Assembly (NCBI GenBank): GCA_030433005.1 | Contig: JAUILQ010000032.1 | Span: 1-58,509, forward strand | DNA length: 58,509 bases | Reading direction: 5' to 3' | DNA from: Alphaproteobacteria bacterium | GTDB taxonomy: Bacteria > Pseudomonadota > Alphaproteobacteria > Kiloniellales > DSM-21159 | Shown here: positions 19,134 to 26,796 of the stretch, piece by piece | Layout: each line of letters opens with the position of its first letter | Position numbering within the stretch: position 1 is the stretch's first letter | The notes under the pieces: generated by a model | The model's input: the letters and a program-made list of their open reading frames with translations, nothing else | What the model was told of the DNA's origin: nothing | Database searches by the model: none | Translations under genes and position numbers: made by a program

Positions 19134-20198
19134 TCAGGCCCGGCCCAGCAGGCCCTGGGGCCGCCAGACCAGGACCCCGACCATGATCAGGAAGGTGTAG
19201 ACCACGCCGTAGGTCGGGCTGTAGACGAGCCCGAGCTGCTCGGCGAGGCCGATCAGCACGGCGCCGACGGCAGCGCCGGTGACGCTGCCCATGCCGCCGA
19301 CGATGACCACGATCAGCGAGGCCAGCAGGTAGCGCACGTCCTCGCCGGGCGCGATCGACAGGGCGGTGCCGCCGACCACCCCCGCGAAGCCGGCGAGGCC
19401 GGCGCCGACCGCAAAGACCACGCAGAACACCAGCTGCACGTTGACGCCGGAGGCCGCCAGCATGTCGCGGTCGTCGACGCCGGCGCGGATCATCGTGCCG
19501 ACCTTGGTGCGGTTGAGGAACAGCCACAGCGCGATGCCGATGACCACCGCGGCCAGGAACAGGATCAGCCGGTAGGAGGAGTAGCCCATGCCGACCAGCG
19601 GCAGGCGCACCGTGCCGTCGATCCAGGCCGGGGGGATGAACTGGTAGGTCTGGCCGCCCCACTGCCAGAGCATCAGGTCGGCGAGCACGATCGACAGGCC
19701 GATGGTGACCAGCGTCTGGCGCAGGTCCTGGCCCTCCATGCGGCGGAACACGACGATCTGCAGCACCAGGCCGGCCGCCGCCATGGCGACGAAGCCGACG
19801 GCGACGCCGAGGAACCAGCTGCCGGTGGCGTCGGCGACGCTCCAGCCGATGTAGGCGCCGGCCAGATAGAGCGAGCCGTGCGCCAGGTTGACGTTGCGCA
19901 TCAGGCCGAACACCAGGGTGAAGCCGCTGGCCACCAGGAAGTAGAGCGAGCCCAGCGTCAGGCCGTTCAGCACGGTCGCGATGAAGCGCTTGTCCTGGCC
20001 GCCGAGCGCCCACCACCCGGCCGCCAGACCGACGAAGAAGACCACGGCCGCCAGCACGACCGCGACGACGGCCGCGCCGATCGCCAGCTGGCGCCGGCCC
20101 GGCATCGGCAGGCCGCGCGGCGCCAAGGGATCGCCGCCTGACCCGGCGGCGCTCCCCCTGGCCCCGACCGGGCCGGTGTCGCGGGTGATGTCGGCCAA
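19134..20198 (-). CDS. LivH-type ABC transporter permease
   Basis: The 354-residue permease partners LivM. It shows TLGSLYFLVASGFTLVFGLMRNVNLAHGS, the LivH signature, and the docking motif region with GVDDRDMLAASGVNV. The first 35 residues are hydrophilic and Gly/Pro-rich; the frame begins at TTG 20198, but ATG 20105 (PGRRQLAIG) would also give a full permease. It is 10 bp downstream of the amidohydrolase gene, which argues for one transcript. Confidence 0.88.
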   Translation of the reverse strand: MADITRDTGPVGARGSAAGSGGDPLAPRGLPMPGRRQLAIGAAVVAVVLAAVVFFVGLAAGWWALGGQDKRFIATVLNGLTLGSLYFLVASGFTLVFGLMRNVNLAHGSLYLAGAYIGWSVADATGSWFLGVAVGFVAMAAAGLVLQIVVFRRMEGQDLRQTLVTIGLSIVLADLMLWQWGGQTYQFIPPAWIDGTVRLPLVGMGYSSYRLILFLAAVVIGIALWLFLNRTKVGTMIRAGVDDRDMLAASGVNVQLVFCVVFAVGAGLAGFAGVVGGTALSIAPGEDVRYLLASLIVVIVGGMGSVTGAAVGAVLIGLAEQLGLVYSPTYGVVYTFLIMVGVLVWRPQGLLGRA

Positions 20199-20208
20199 GA
20201 CCGGCGCC

Positions 20209-21525
20209 TCAGCTCGCCCAGCGGATCTGTCGGCTCTGCGAGGAGACCTCGGGCGCCCGGTGGAAGCGGCCGTCCTTCATGACCGCCAGGATCCGCTTCT
20301 TGTCCTGCAGGATGCGGATGTTCGACAGCGGGTCGCCGTCGACCAGGATGATGTCCGCCAGGAAGCCCTCGCGGATCTGCCCGAGCTCGTCGCCCTGGCC
20401 CATGATCTGGCCGCCCAGCTTCGTGGCGGCGACCAGCGCCTCCATCGGCGACATGCCGACCATCTCGACGAAGTACTGCAGGTCCTTGGCGTTGTCGCCG
20501 TGCGGCATCCAGGCGAAGCCGTAGTCGCCGCCGGGCAGCACGCGGATGCCGCGGCGGTGCATCTTCGCCATGGTCTCGACGGCGATGTCGAGCTCGCGCT
20601 TGTACATCATCGCCAGCGGGCTGTCGGGCTTGATGCCCCAGGGCCCGGCGTTCGACGAGGTGTTGACCAGCCAGCCCAGGCCCGGCGCCACGAAGAAGCG
20701 GTCCTTCTGGGCCTCGAGCATGTCGAGCGCCTCCTCGTCGGCGAAGGAGGCGTGGAAGACGATCTCGACGCCGTGGCGCACGCACATCTTGACCGATTCC
20801 GCGGAGCGGGCATGGGCGCAGACCCGCTTGCCGCGGCGCTTGGCCTCCTCGACCGCGGTCCGGCACTCGTCGTCGGTCATCGGCGTCTCCTCGGCGCCGA
20901 CGCCGGCGATCTCCTCGCCCGAGAGATTGAGCTTGAGCAGGTCGACGCCGTACTTGATGAACTGGCGCACGGTCCGGCGCATTTCCTCGGCGCCGCTGAC
21001 CACCGCGCCGAACGACAGCTCCGGCACCTCGATGTGCGGCGGCGAGGTGTCGCCGAGGCCGCCCAGCGTGGCGATCTCCTGGCTGTTCGCGAGATAGCGC
21101 GGTCCCGGAATCGTGCCGGCGTTGATCGCGTTGCGGATCACCACATCGAGCCGGGGCTTGGCGGCGGCGGCGCCGAGCGCGCTGGTGAAGCCGTGGTCGA
21201 TGTAGGTCCTGGCGACGTTGGCCGCGTAGAGCGTGTGCTCCTCCGGCGGCATGCGGTAGATCTCGTCGAGGCTGCCCTGGTTGTTCCAGCTGAAGTGCGT
21301 GTGGGCGTCGCAGAGGCCCGGCATCAGCGTCGCCCCGGCGCCGTCGATCACGGTCTGGCCCCCCGAGGAGGAAACGCCGCCGCGCCCGCCGCCGTAGCCG
21401 CCCGCGCCGTAGCCGCCGCGGCTGACCCGCTTGATGCGGTTGCCCTGGACGAGCACCTCGCCGCTCGCCGGCTGGTCGCCGCTGCCGTCCAGGATGCGCA
21501 CGTTGGTGAAGAGAACGTCGCCCAT
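20209..21525 (-). CDS. Amidohydrolase family protein (imidazolonepropionase/prolidase-like)
   Basis: This is a 438-residue metal-dependent hydrolase of the amidohydrolase superfamily. It has the N-terminal metal motif DAHTHFSW, later histidines in VCAHARSAESV and EIVFHASFADE and the C-terminal GGDYGFAWMPHG with the usual late Asp. These enzymes cleave cyclic amides, amides or dipeptides in the cytoplasm. An unusual Gly/Ser-rich insert with RGGYGAGGYGGGRGG sits around residues 36-55, before the metal motif. I choose ATG 21525 after GGAGGATGGA. It may act on the compound imported by the adjacent Liv transporter (inference). Confidence 0.85.
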   Translation of the reverse strand: MGDVLFTNVRILDGSGDQPASGEVLVQGNRIKRVSRGGYGAGGYGGGRGGVSSSGGQTVIDGAGATLMPGLCDAHTHFSWNNQGSLDEIYRMPPEEHTLYAANVARTYIDHGFTSALGAAAAKPRLDVVIRNAINAGTIPGPRYLANSQEIATLGGLGDTSPPHIEVPELSFGAVVSGAEEMRRTVRQFIKYGVDLLKLNLSGEEIAGVGAEETPMTDDECRTAVEEAKRRGKRVCAHARSAESVKMCVRHGVEIVFHASFADEEALDMLEAQKDRFFVAPGLGWLVNTSSNAGPWGIKPDSPLAMMYKRELDIAVETMAKMHRRGIRVLPGGDYGFAWMPHGDNAKDLQYFVEMVGMSPMEALVAATKLGGQIMGQGDELGQIREGFLADIILVDGDPLSNIRILQDKKRILAVMKDGRFHRAPEVSSQSRQIRWAS

Positions 21526-21571
21526 TCCATCCTCCCTTCGCGCGCCGCCGGGCGCGCCGCTTGCTTGTTTT

Positions 21572-21605
21572 CGGTGCCGCCGGTCTTGCGCCGGCTGCGG
21601 CACCG
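21572..21605. repeat. Intercistronic hairpin
   Basis: CGGTGCCGC (21572-21580) pairs with GCGGCACCG (21597-21605), with an extra CGG/CCG pair inside. It lies between the alpha/beta hydrolase stop and the amidohydrolase start and has no T-run on the minus strand, so it is more likely an mRNA processing or stability element than a terminator. Confidence 0.45.
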
Positions 21606-21634
21606 GGCGCGTCAGCGCCCCGTCGCGGCCCGGG

Positions 21635-22423
21635 CTAGCGCGCCCGGGCCAGGAAGTCGCCGAGCGCGCGGCTGCAGTCCGCCGCCTTCTCGATCGGTGT
21701 CCAGTGGCCGCAGCGGTTCAGCACCTCCGAGCGGCTGTCGGCCAGCGCCGCATCCATGGCTCGCAGAGTCGCCGGCGGCGCCACACCGTCCTCGTCGCCG
21801 GTGACCAGCAGCACCGGACAGCCGATCAGCGAAAGGTCGGCCGCCTCGGCCCCGGCCAGCGCCTCGCAGGTGGCGCCGTAGCCCTCGCCGGGCTGGCGCA
21901 TCAGGCTTTCGCGCACGAAGGCCGCGGCTGCCGGGTTCTCGCTGCGCGTCGCCGCCGAGGTGCCGCCATTCAGCGTCGCCTCGGCAATCTCGGCCATGCC
22001 CTCGCGCCGCGCCTTGGCGCCGCGCTCGCGCAGGGCGCCGCGGTTGGCCTCGGGCGGCGCCGGAAAGGCCCCGAACAGCGCCAGGCTGCGGACCAGCGAG
22101 GGGCGGCGCGCGGCGAGGTGCTGGCAGAGGATCGTGCCCATCGAGTGACCGACCAGATGCGCCCGCTCGGCGCCGAGCACGCCGAGCAGCTTCTCCAGGC
22201 AGCCGACCAGACCGGCGATCGACAGCGCGCCCTCGCCGAAGGCCGACAGCGGCGTCCGCCCGGAGCCCGGCAGGTCCGGCCGGATCATGCGGTAGCGCCC
22301 GGCCAGCGCCAGGACCTGGGGGGTCCAGCTGTTTGAGGTGCCGCCGAGGCCGTGCACGAAGAGCACCGGATCGCCGCTGCCCTCGACTTCGACCGCCAGG
22401 CCCTCGATCGTCTGCGTGCTCAA
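21635..22423 (-). CDS. Alpha/beta-fold hydrolase
   Basis: The 262-residue hydrolase has oxyanion motif FVHGLGGTSNSW (about 22-33), nucleophile elbow VGHSMGT, acid in LLVTGDEDGVAPP and base in NRCGHWTPIE, a complete Ser-Asp-His triad. It resembles enol-lactone hydrolases (PcaD-like) and meta-cleavage product hydrolases; a ring-cleavage or lactone substrate would fit the FAH gene upstream. The start is TTG 22423, preceded by GAGGGAGAGCGAGC; no ATG is available in a sensible place. Confidence 0.85.
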   Translation of the reverse strand: MSTQTIEGLAVEVEGSGDPVLFVHGLGGTSNSWTPQVLALAGRYRMIRPDLPGSGRTPLSAFGEGALSIAGLVGCLEKLLGVLGAERAHLVGHSMGTILCQHLAARRPSLVRSLALFGAFPAPPEANRGALRERGAKARREGMAEIAEATLNGGTSAATRSENPAAAAFVRESLMRQPGEGYGATCEALAGAEAADLSLIGCPVLLVTGDEDGVAPPATLRAMDAALADSRSEVLNRCGHWTPIEKAADCSRALGDFLARAR

Positions 22424-22455
22424 GCTCGCTCTCCCTCTCGCCGGATCCGCTCGCC

Positions 22456-23376
22456 TCAGGCGACCGCTTCGGCGGCGCGTGCTCCGGCGCCGGCGGCGTC
22501 GTAGGCGACCACCGGGTTCTCCAGCTCGCCGATGCCGTCGACCTCGATGCGCACGCGGTCGCCGGCCTTCAGGTAGCGCGGCGGGTCGAAGCCGATGCCG
22601 ACGCCGGCCGGCGTGCCGGTCGCGATGACGTCGCCGGGGCGTAGCGTGATGCCCTGGGAGATCGTCTCGATCAGCGTCGGCACGTCGAAGATAAGCTGCT
22701 TCATCGCGGCCTCCTGGCGCAGCTCGCCGTTGATCCAGCAGCGGATCATGGCGTCCTCCAGGTCGAAGGCCTCGGCGGTGGTCGCGACCGGCGCCATCGG
22801 GCAGAAGCCGTCCTGCGACTTGCCGATCAGCCACTGGCTGTGGCGGCCCTGCAGGTCGCGCGCCGTGACGTCGTTGACGATGGTGTAGCCCCAGACGTGG
22901 GACAGCGCGTCGGCCTTGGCGATGCCGCGGCCGCCGCGACCGATCACGACCGCCAGCTCGGCCTCGTAGTCGATCGCCTCGGAGACAGTGGGGTCGACCG
23001 GGATGCCGGCGCCGTGCGGCACCACGCACTCGGGCAGCTTGGAGAAGACGATCGGCGCCTTCGGCACGGAGCCGGCCGCGGCGCTCGAATCGAAGCCGCT
23101 CTTCGAGAACTCCTCGGCATGGTCGAAGTAGTTCTTGCCGACGCAAAAGAGGTTGCGGATCGGATGGGGCACCGCCGGCAGCGGGCGCAGCGACGCCGTC
23201 GCCAGCTCCTCGCCGGTCTCGCGCAGCGGCAGGCCGGCGAGCTGGCGGTCGATCAGCGCGAGCACGCCCCGGGCGGCCTCCTGCGCGGTCAGCTCCAGCA
23301 CCCGCACGGCCGCGGCGTCCTCGCTCAGCCGTCCGACGCCGACCGCCCCGCTCCGCTCGAAGACGACGTAGCGCAT
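22456..23376 (-). CDS. Fumarylacetoacetate hydrolase family protein
   Basis: The 306-residue FAH-fold enzyme has the metal-binding Glu-Glu-Asp pattern in DYEAELAVVIGRGG (about 134-147) and VWGYTIVNDVTARDLQ, plus ATGTPAGVG, a family hallmark. Members hydrolyse or decarboxylate beta-diketo acids at the end of aromatic ring-cleavage pathways, or act as oxaloacetate decarboxylases. Start ATG 23376 follows GGGAGGACAGG. It is the first gene of the long minus-strand cluster and faces the GntR gene across a 215-bp control region. Confidence 0.88.
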   Translation of the reverse strand: MRYVVFERSGAVGVGRLSEDAAAVRVLELTAQEAARGVLALIDRQLAGLPLRETGEELATASLRPLPAVPHPIRNLFCVGKNYFDHAEEFSKSGFDSSAAAGSVPKAPIVFSKLPECVVPHGAGIPVDPTVSEAIDYEAELAVVIGRGGRGIAKADALSHVWGYTIVNDVTARDLQGRHSQWLIGKSQDGFCPMAPVATTAEAFDLEDAMIRCWINGELRQEAAMKQLIFDVPTLIETISQGITLRPGDVIATGTPAGVGIGFDPPRYLKAGDRVRIEVDGIGELENPVVAYDAAGAGARAAEAVA

Positions 23377-23425
23377 CGTCCTGTCCTCCCTGCCGCACGC
23401 CGGCTGCGATGCCGGTCGCCCCTTA

Positions 23426-23572
23426 TTGAGCCAATTGATCCAATATCGAACCAATAGGCCGTTTCATTGATATATTACTCCCGGACCGCGGAATAACTGT
23501 CAACCCGAATCCAGACGACCGTAACAATCTTGCCGGCGCCGGGGCATTGGATCATTATAGGTTCAGATCAAT
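23426..23572. promoter_or_regulatory. Operator cluster between FAH operon and GntR gene
   Basis: Three near-identical 10-mers run on the plus strand: TTGAGCCAAT (23426-23435), TTGATCCAAT (23435-23444) and TCGAACCAAT (23446-23455). The inverted form ATTGGATCAT occurs at 23546-23555, followed by AGGTTCAGATCAAT to 23572, just ahead of the GntR start. On the minus strand TTGACA (23498-23503) could be the -35 of the FAH promoter, with GAGTAA (17-bp spacer) or TAATAT (20-bp spacer) as -10. The GntR protein probably binds the 10-mers and controls both directions (inference). Confidence 0.6.
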
Positions 23573-23591
23573 CGTCGGCGGAGCGGAGCCC

Positions 23592-24338
23592 ATGACGGAT
23601 GGTGCCACAGCGACGGCTCTCGGCCGCTCGGCGGCGCGCGTCCTGGAGGGCGTCCGGCAGCGGATCAGCGACGGCGAGCTGACCGCCGGCGCGCAGCTGC
23701 CGACCGAGCGCGAGCTCGCCTCCGTGTTCGGGGTGGCGCGCAACACCGTGCGCCTGGCCCTGGACCGCCTGGAGCAGGAAGGCGTCCTGGTGCGCCAGGT
23801 CGGGCGCGGCACCTTCGTCCGCCCCCAGGGCGCCCCCGGCGCTGCCGCCGCCAACCAGGCCGCCAACCAGACGGCCGCCGGCCAGGCCGTGACGCTCAGC
23901 CAGCGGATGCGTGCGGCCAGCCCGGCCGACCTCATGGAGGTACGCCTGATCATCGAGCCGCAGGCCGCGGCGCTGGCCGCCAATCGCGCCAGCTCGACCG
24001 ATCTCGAGCGGATCCGCGAGGCGCTGCGCCACTCGATCTCGGCACGCGGCCTCGCCGAGTTCGAGCACTGGGACGCGCAGCTGCACCTGCGCGTCTTCGA
24101 GGCGACCAAGAACGCCGTGCTGATCGACTACTGCCAGGCGATCAACAGGGTGCGCGACGAGCCCGCCTGGTACCAGCTGAAGAAGCGCACGGTGACCGCC
24201 GAGCTGCGCACCGTCTACGACCGCCAGCACTCGGCCCTGGTCGAGGCCCTCGGCGACCACGACCCCGAGGCGACCCGCACCGCCATGCGCGAGCACCTGC
24301 TGCGGGTCCGCCGGAACATGCTGGGCGAGGGCGGTTAG
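23592..24338 (+). CDS. GntR-family transcriptional regulator (FCD/FadR subfamily)
   Basis: The 248-residue DNA-binding regulator has a winged helix (about 10-78) with QLPTERELASVFGVARNTVRLALDRLEQEGVLVRQVGRGTFV, split from the effector domain by an Ala/Asn/Gln-rich linker (AAANQAANQTAAGQ). The FCD domain (about 105-240) carries the metal-binding Asp and His set in HWDAQLHLRVF and RQHSALVEALGDHDPEATRTAMREH. Such regulators sense organic acids. Start 23592 is preferred over an upstream ATG at 23547 that would lie inside the operator. It is divergent from the FAH-Liv-Tm-1 cluster and is its likely local repressor. Confidence 0.9.
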   Translation: MTDGATATALGRSAARVLEGVRQRISDGELTAGAQLPTERELASVFGVARNTVRLALDRLEQEGVLVRQVGRGTFVRPQGAPGAAAANQAANQTAAGQAVTLSQRMRAASPADLMEVRLIIEPQAAALAANRASSTDLERIREALRHSISARGLAEFEHWDAQLHLRVFEATKNAVLIDYCQAINRVRDEPAWYQLKKRTVTAELRTVYDRQHSALVEALGDHDPEATRTAMREHLLRVRRNMLGEGG

Positions 24339-24365
24339 GACAGTGGCGGACGGCCCCGGTCGCGA

Positions 24366-25004
24366 CTACGTCAGTTCCCTCGGCCCGGCCGGCGTCTCGA
24401 TCCGCGCGCGGTAGCGCAACCGGGGCCCTTCGAGGAGCGTCGGCGGGCGGTCGATCGAGAGTGCGTGCCAGAGCGCGCCGACGGCGTCGCGGTCCGGATG
24501 CTCGAGCGTCATCGACAGCAGCCGCGCGCCCAGATCCGGGATTTCCGCCATCGAGGTCGGCTCGCCCCGGTGGTCGATCAACGACGGCGCGGCGCCGTCG
24601 AGCGGCAGCGACCCGTCCGCCGGAATGGCGAAGGCGAAGGTCGGATCCTCGGGCGGCAGGGGGACCGCCTCGCCGAAGACCTCCGGGCGGGCCGAGAGCT
24701 CCGCCGGAAGGTCTGCGGTGGCGGCGACCCAGCCGCGCAGTCTCCGGCCAGCCTCCCAATCCGACCTGACCTGCTGCTGCCGGTCGAGACCGAACCAACG
24801 CGCCCGGCCGGGTGCCGGGCCGTCGGGGTCGAGCGCCACGATCTCCAGATAGACCGAATCGCCGAGCTGGAGCCGGTGATTGTGGGTGCCCATGTAGCCG
24901 TGGCGCGTGCCGAACGGCACCTCCAGCCCCAGGCACTCCCGGACATGCGCGACGCCCTCGGCCAGCGTCGGCGCGACCACCGTCAGATGGTCGAGCGTCA
25001 GCAT
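24366..25004 (-). CDS. VOC superfamily protein (glyoxalase-like)
   Basis: This 212-residue protein opens LTLDHLTVVAPTLAEGVAHVRECLGLEVPFGTRH and carries MGTHNHRLQLGDSVYLEIVALDP, the pattern of the glyoxalase-like VOC family with His8 and the NH..L..G...YLEI second-strand residues. Members are metal-dependent lyases, dioxygenases or uncharacterised proteins. It follows the glutamine synthetase-family gene on the same strand but is separated from it by a strong terminator, so it probably has its own promoter. No substrate can be named. Confidence 0.75.
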   Translation of the reverse strand: MLTLDHLTVVAPTLAEGVAHVRECLGLEVPFGTRHGYMGTHNHRLQLGDSVYLEIVALDPDGPAPGRARWFGLDRQQQVRSDWEAGRRLRGWVAATADLPAELSARPEVFGEAVPLPPEDPTFAFAIPADGSLPLDGAAPSLIDHRGEPTSMAEIPDLGARLLSMTLEHPDRDAVGALWHALSIDRPPTLLEGPRLRYRARIETPAGPRELT

Positions 25005-25023
25005 GATGCCTTCCCAGGGAACG

Positions 25024-25048
25024 AAAAACGCGGGAGGCCGGACCCGCG
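25024..25048 (-). terminator. Rho-independent terminator of the glutamine synthetase-family gene
   Basis: Read on the minus strand, CGCGGG-TCCGGCCT-CCCGCG is followed directly by TTTTT (plus-strand AAAAA at 25024-25028). It lies about 80 bp beyond the stop codon at 25129. Confidence 0.75.
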
Positions 25049-25051
25049 GCC

Positions 25052-25126
25052 GTGTCTGACCAAGGCTTGTCTGGCCACGGCGTCTCTGGCCAAGGCGTGT
25101 CTGCCGAAGGTTCGTCTGCCCCGTCG
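25052..25126. repeat. 15-bp tandem repeat, five units
   Basis: Units start at 25052, 25067, 25082, 25097 and 25112. The consensus is about GTGTCTGGCCAAGGC; units 1-4 differ at one to four positions and unit 5 is degenerate. The array lies between the stop codon of the glutamine synthetase-family gene and its terminator, so it is transcribed in the 3' untranslated region. The number of units may vary between strains. Confidence 0.75.
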
Positions 25127-25128
25127 CC

Positions 25129-26496
25129 TCAGATGATCTCGAAGTAGCGCTGCAGCTCCCAGTCGGTGATCGCGCGGCGGAACTCGCGCTCCTCCCACTC
25201 GCGGGACTGCGCGAAGTGCTCGACGAAGGCGTCGCCGAACAGCTCGCGCGCCGCCTTCGACTTGCGCAGCCGGCCCGCCGCCTCGTGCAGCGTCGCCGGC
25301 AGCCCCTGCTTCGCCGGCGTCTTGCGCGCGTAGGCGTTGCCCTCCAGCGGCGCGGTCGGCTCGACGCGCTGCTCGATGCCCCAGAGGCCCGAGCCGATCG
25401 CCGCGGCGACGGCGATGTAGGGATTGATGTCGGCCGCGGCGATCCGGTACTCGACGCGCTGCGCCTTGGGCGAGCCCGGGATCGCGCGCAGCGCGCAGGT
25501 CCGGTTCTCGATGCCCCAGGTCGCCGAGGTCGGCGCCCAGAAGCCCGGCACCAGGCGGCTGTAGCTGTTCACGGTCGAGGCGACCATGGCCAGGATCTCC
25601 GGCATCAGCGCCTGCTGGCCGCCGATGAACCAGCGCATGGTGTCGGAGATGTTCGAGGGCTTGGAGGGGTCGTGGAACACCGCCTCGCCGTCGCGGCCCT
25701 TGAGCGAGACGTGGATGTGCCCCGACTGGCCGGGCCAGTCGGGCGACCAGCGCGCCATGAAGGTCGCCATCCAGCCGAGGCGCTGCGCCAGGACCTTGGT
25801 GAAGGTCTTGAACAGCGCCGCCTTGTCCGCCGCCGCCAGCGCCTCGTCGTGGACCAGCGCGGCCTCGAGCACGCCGGGGCCGGTCTCGGTGTGCAGGCCC
25901 TCGATCGGCATGTCCATGGCCCGGCAGAACTCGAGCAGCTCGGCGTAGAACTCGGCGTGCACCGAGTTGCGCAGCATCGAGTAGCCGTAGAAGCCCGGCG
26001 TGATGTTGGCGAGGTCGCGGTAGTTCTTCGCGCGCACCGAGTGCGGCGTCTCCTCGAACAGGAAGAACTCGAACTCGCAGGCGGCGCTGGCCGTGAGGCC
26101 CATCGACTCGGCGCGCGCCAGCACCCGGCGCAGCAGGCCGCGCGGGCAGAGCGCCTCGGCCCGGCCGTCGAACTCGACCAGGAACAGCAGGGTCTCCGGC
26201 TCGAAGGGCAGCTCGCGGCAGGTCTCCGGCAGGATCCGGACCTGGGCATCGGGAAAGGCCGTGTGCCAGCCGGTGAACTCGGCCGAGTCGTAGAGCTGGT
26301 CGTTGCTGTCCCAGCCGAGCACCACGTCGCAGAAGCCGAAACCGCCGTCGAGCGCCGAGAGGAACTTCTCGCGCGCCATGTACTTGCCGCGCATCACGCC
26401 GTCGGCGTCGAACAGGCCGACCTTGACGTACTTCAGATCGCGCTCCTCGACGATCCGGCGGGCGTCGGCCGCCGTCTTCACCGCCCTGACATCCAT
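25129..26496 (-). CDS. Glutamine synthetase family protein (gamma-glutamylputrescine synthetase-like)
   Basis: The 455-residue cytoplasmic ligase has a GS N-terminal beta-grasp (about 25-110), a catalytic barrel with ACEFEFFLFEE (metal Glu residues), HTETGPGVLEAAL, SGHIHVSLKG and the ATP/Glu-binding NRTCALRAIPGSPKAQRVEYR, then AADINPYIAVAAAIGSG. The length and divergence from GlnA suggest a PuuA-type gamma-glutamyl amine ligase rather than ammonia assimilation. ATG 26496 is chosen; a longer frame upstream is Arg-rich and lacks family similarity. It is divergent from the microprotein gene at 26690 and ends in its own terminator. The amine substrate is unknown. Confidence 0.85.
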   Translation of the reverse strand: MDVRAVKTAADARRIVEERDLKYVKVGLFDADGVMRGKYMAREKFLSALDGGFGFCDVVLGWDSNDQLYDSAEFTGWHTAFPDAQVRILPETCRELPFEPETLLFLVEFDGRAEALCPRGLLRRVLARAESMGLTASAACEFEFFLFEETPHSVRAKNYRDLANITPGFYGYSMLRNSVHAEFYAELLEFCRAMDMPIEGLHTETGPGVLEAALVHDEALAAADKAALFKTFTKVLAQRLGWMATFMARWSPDWPGQSGHIHVSLKGRDGEAVFHDPSKPSNISDTMRWFIGGQQALMPEILAMVASTVNSYSRLVPGFWAPTSATWGIENRTCALRAIPGSPKAQRVEYRIAAADINPYIAVAAAIGSGLWGIEQRVEPTAPLEGNAYARKTPAKQGLPATLHEAAGRLRKSKAARELFGDAFVEHFAQSREWEEREFRRAITDWELQRYFEII

Positions 26497-26616
26497 CCCC
26501 TTGAGGCTCCCCTGCTGGCTTCGCCGCCGCGCCCCCCGCGGCCGGTCGCGGCGGCAAGCAGACCACAGCCGCGGCGGAAGCGACAAGCGGCAGGCGAGCG
26601 GCGAGGCGCGGAACAT

Positions 26617-26642
26617 GGAACCGCGCCCGGCGAGGCCGCGTT
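26617..26642 (+). promoter_or_regulatory. Candidate EcfG (general stress response) promoter
   Basis: GGAAC (26617-26621), a 17-nt spacer and CGTT (26639-26642) match the alphaproteobacterial EcfG consensus GGAAC-N16/17-CGTT. The expected start of transcription, near 26650, lies about 40 bp before the GTG of the 24-aa microprotein. Confidence 0.6.
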
Positions 26643-26689
26643 GCGCTGGCACCATCCGCCCACCCGTAAGCGAACCCCCGGAGGTCGCC

Positions 26690-26764
26690 GTGCACGGCAT
26701 CATCTATCTCGTCGGACTCGTGGTCATCGTCCTCGCCATCCTGTCGCTGCTCGGCATCGGCTGA
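26690..26764 (+). CDS. 24-residue single-helix membrane microprotein
   Basis: GTG 26690 follows CCCGGAGGTCGCC and opens a 24-codon frame starting MHGIIYLVGLVVIV and ending in LGIG, then TGA. Almost the whole product is one hydrophobic helix with no charge, which suits an inner-membrane microprotein. The good ribosome binding site, the candidate EcfG promoter and the close spacing (32 bp) to a membrane-protein gene support it. I recall similar tiny proteins in other alphaproteobacteria, without known function. Confidence 0.65.
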   Translation: MHGIIYLVGLVVIVLAILSLLGIG

Positions 26765-26796
26765 GCGCGCTTTCTCCAGCGAACCCGGGAGGCCCC

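Noticed and set aside
25052..25126. The 15-bp repeat array as a CRISPR
   Set aside because: Units are contiguous without spacers and far too short; no cas gene is nearby.
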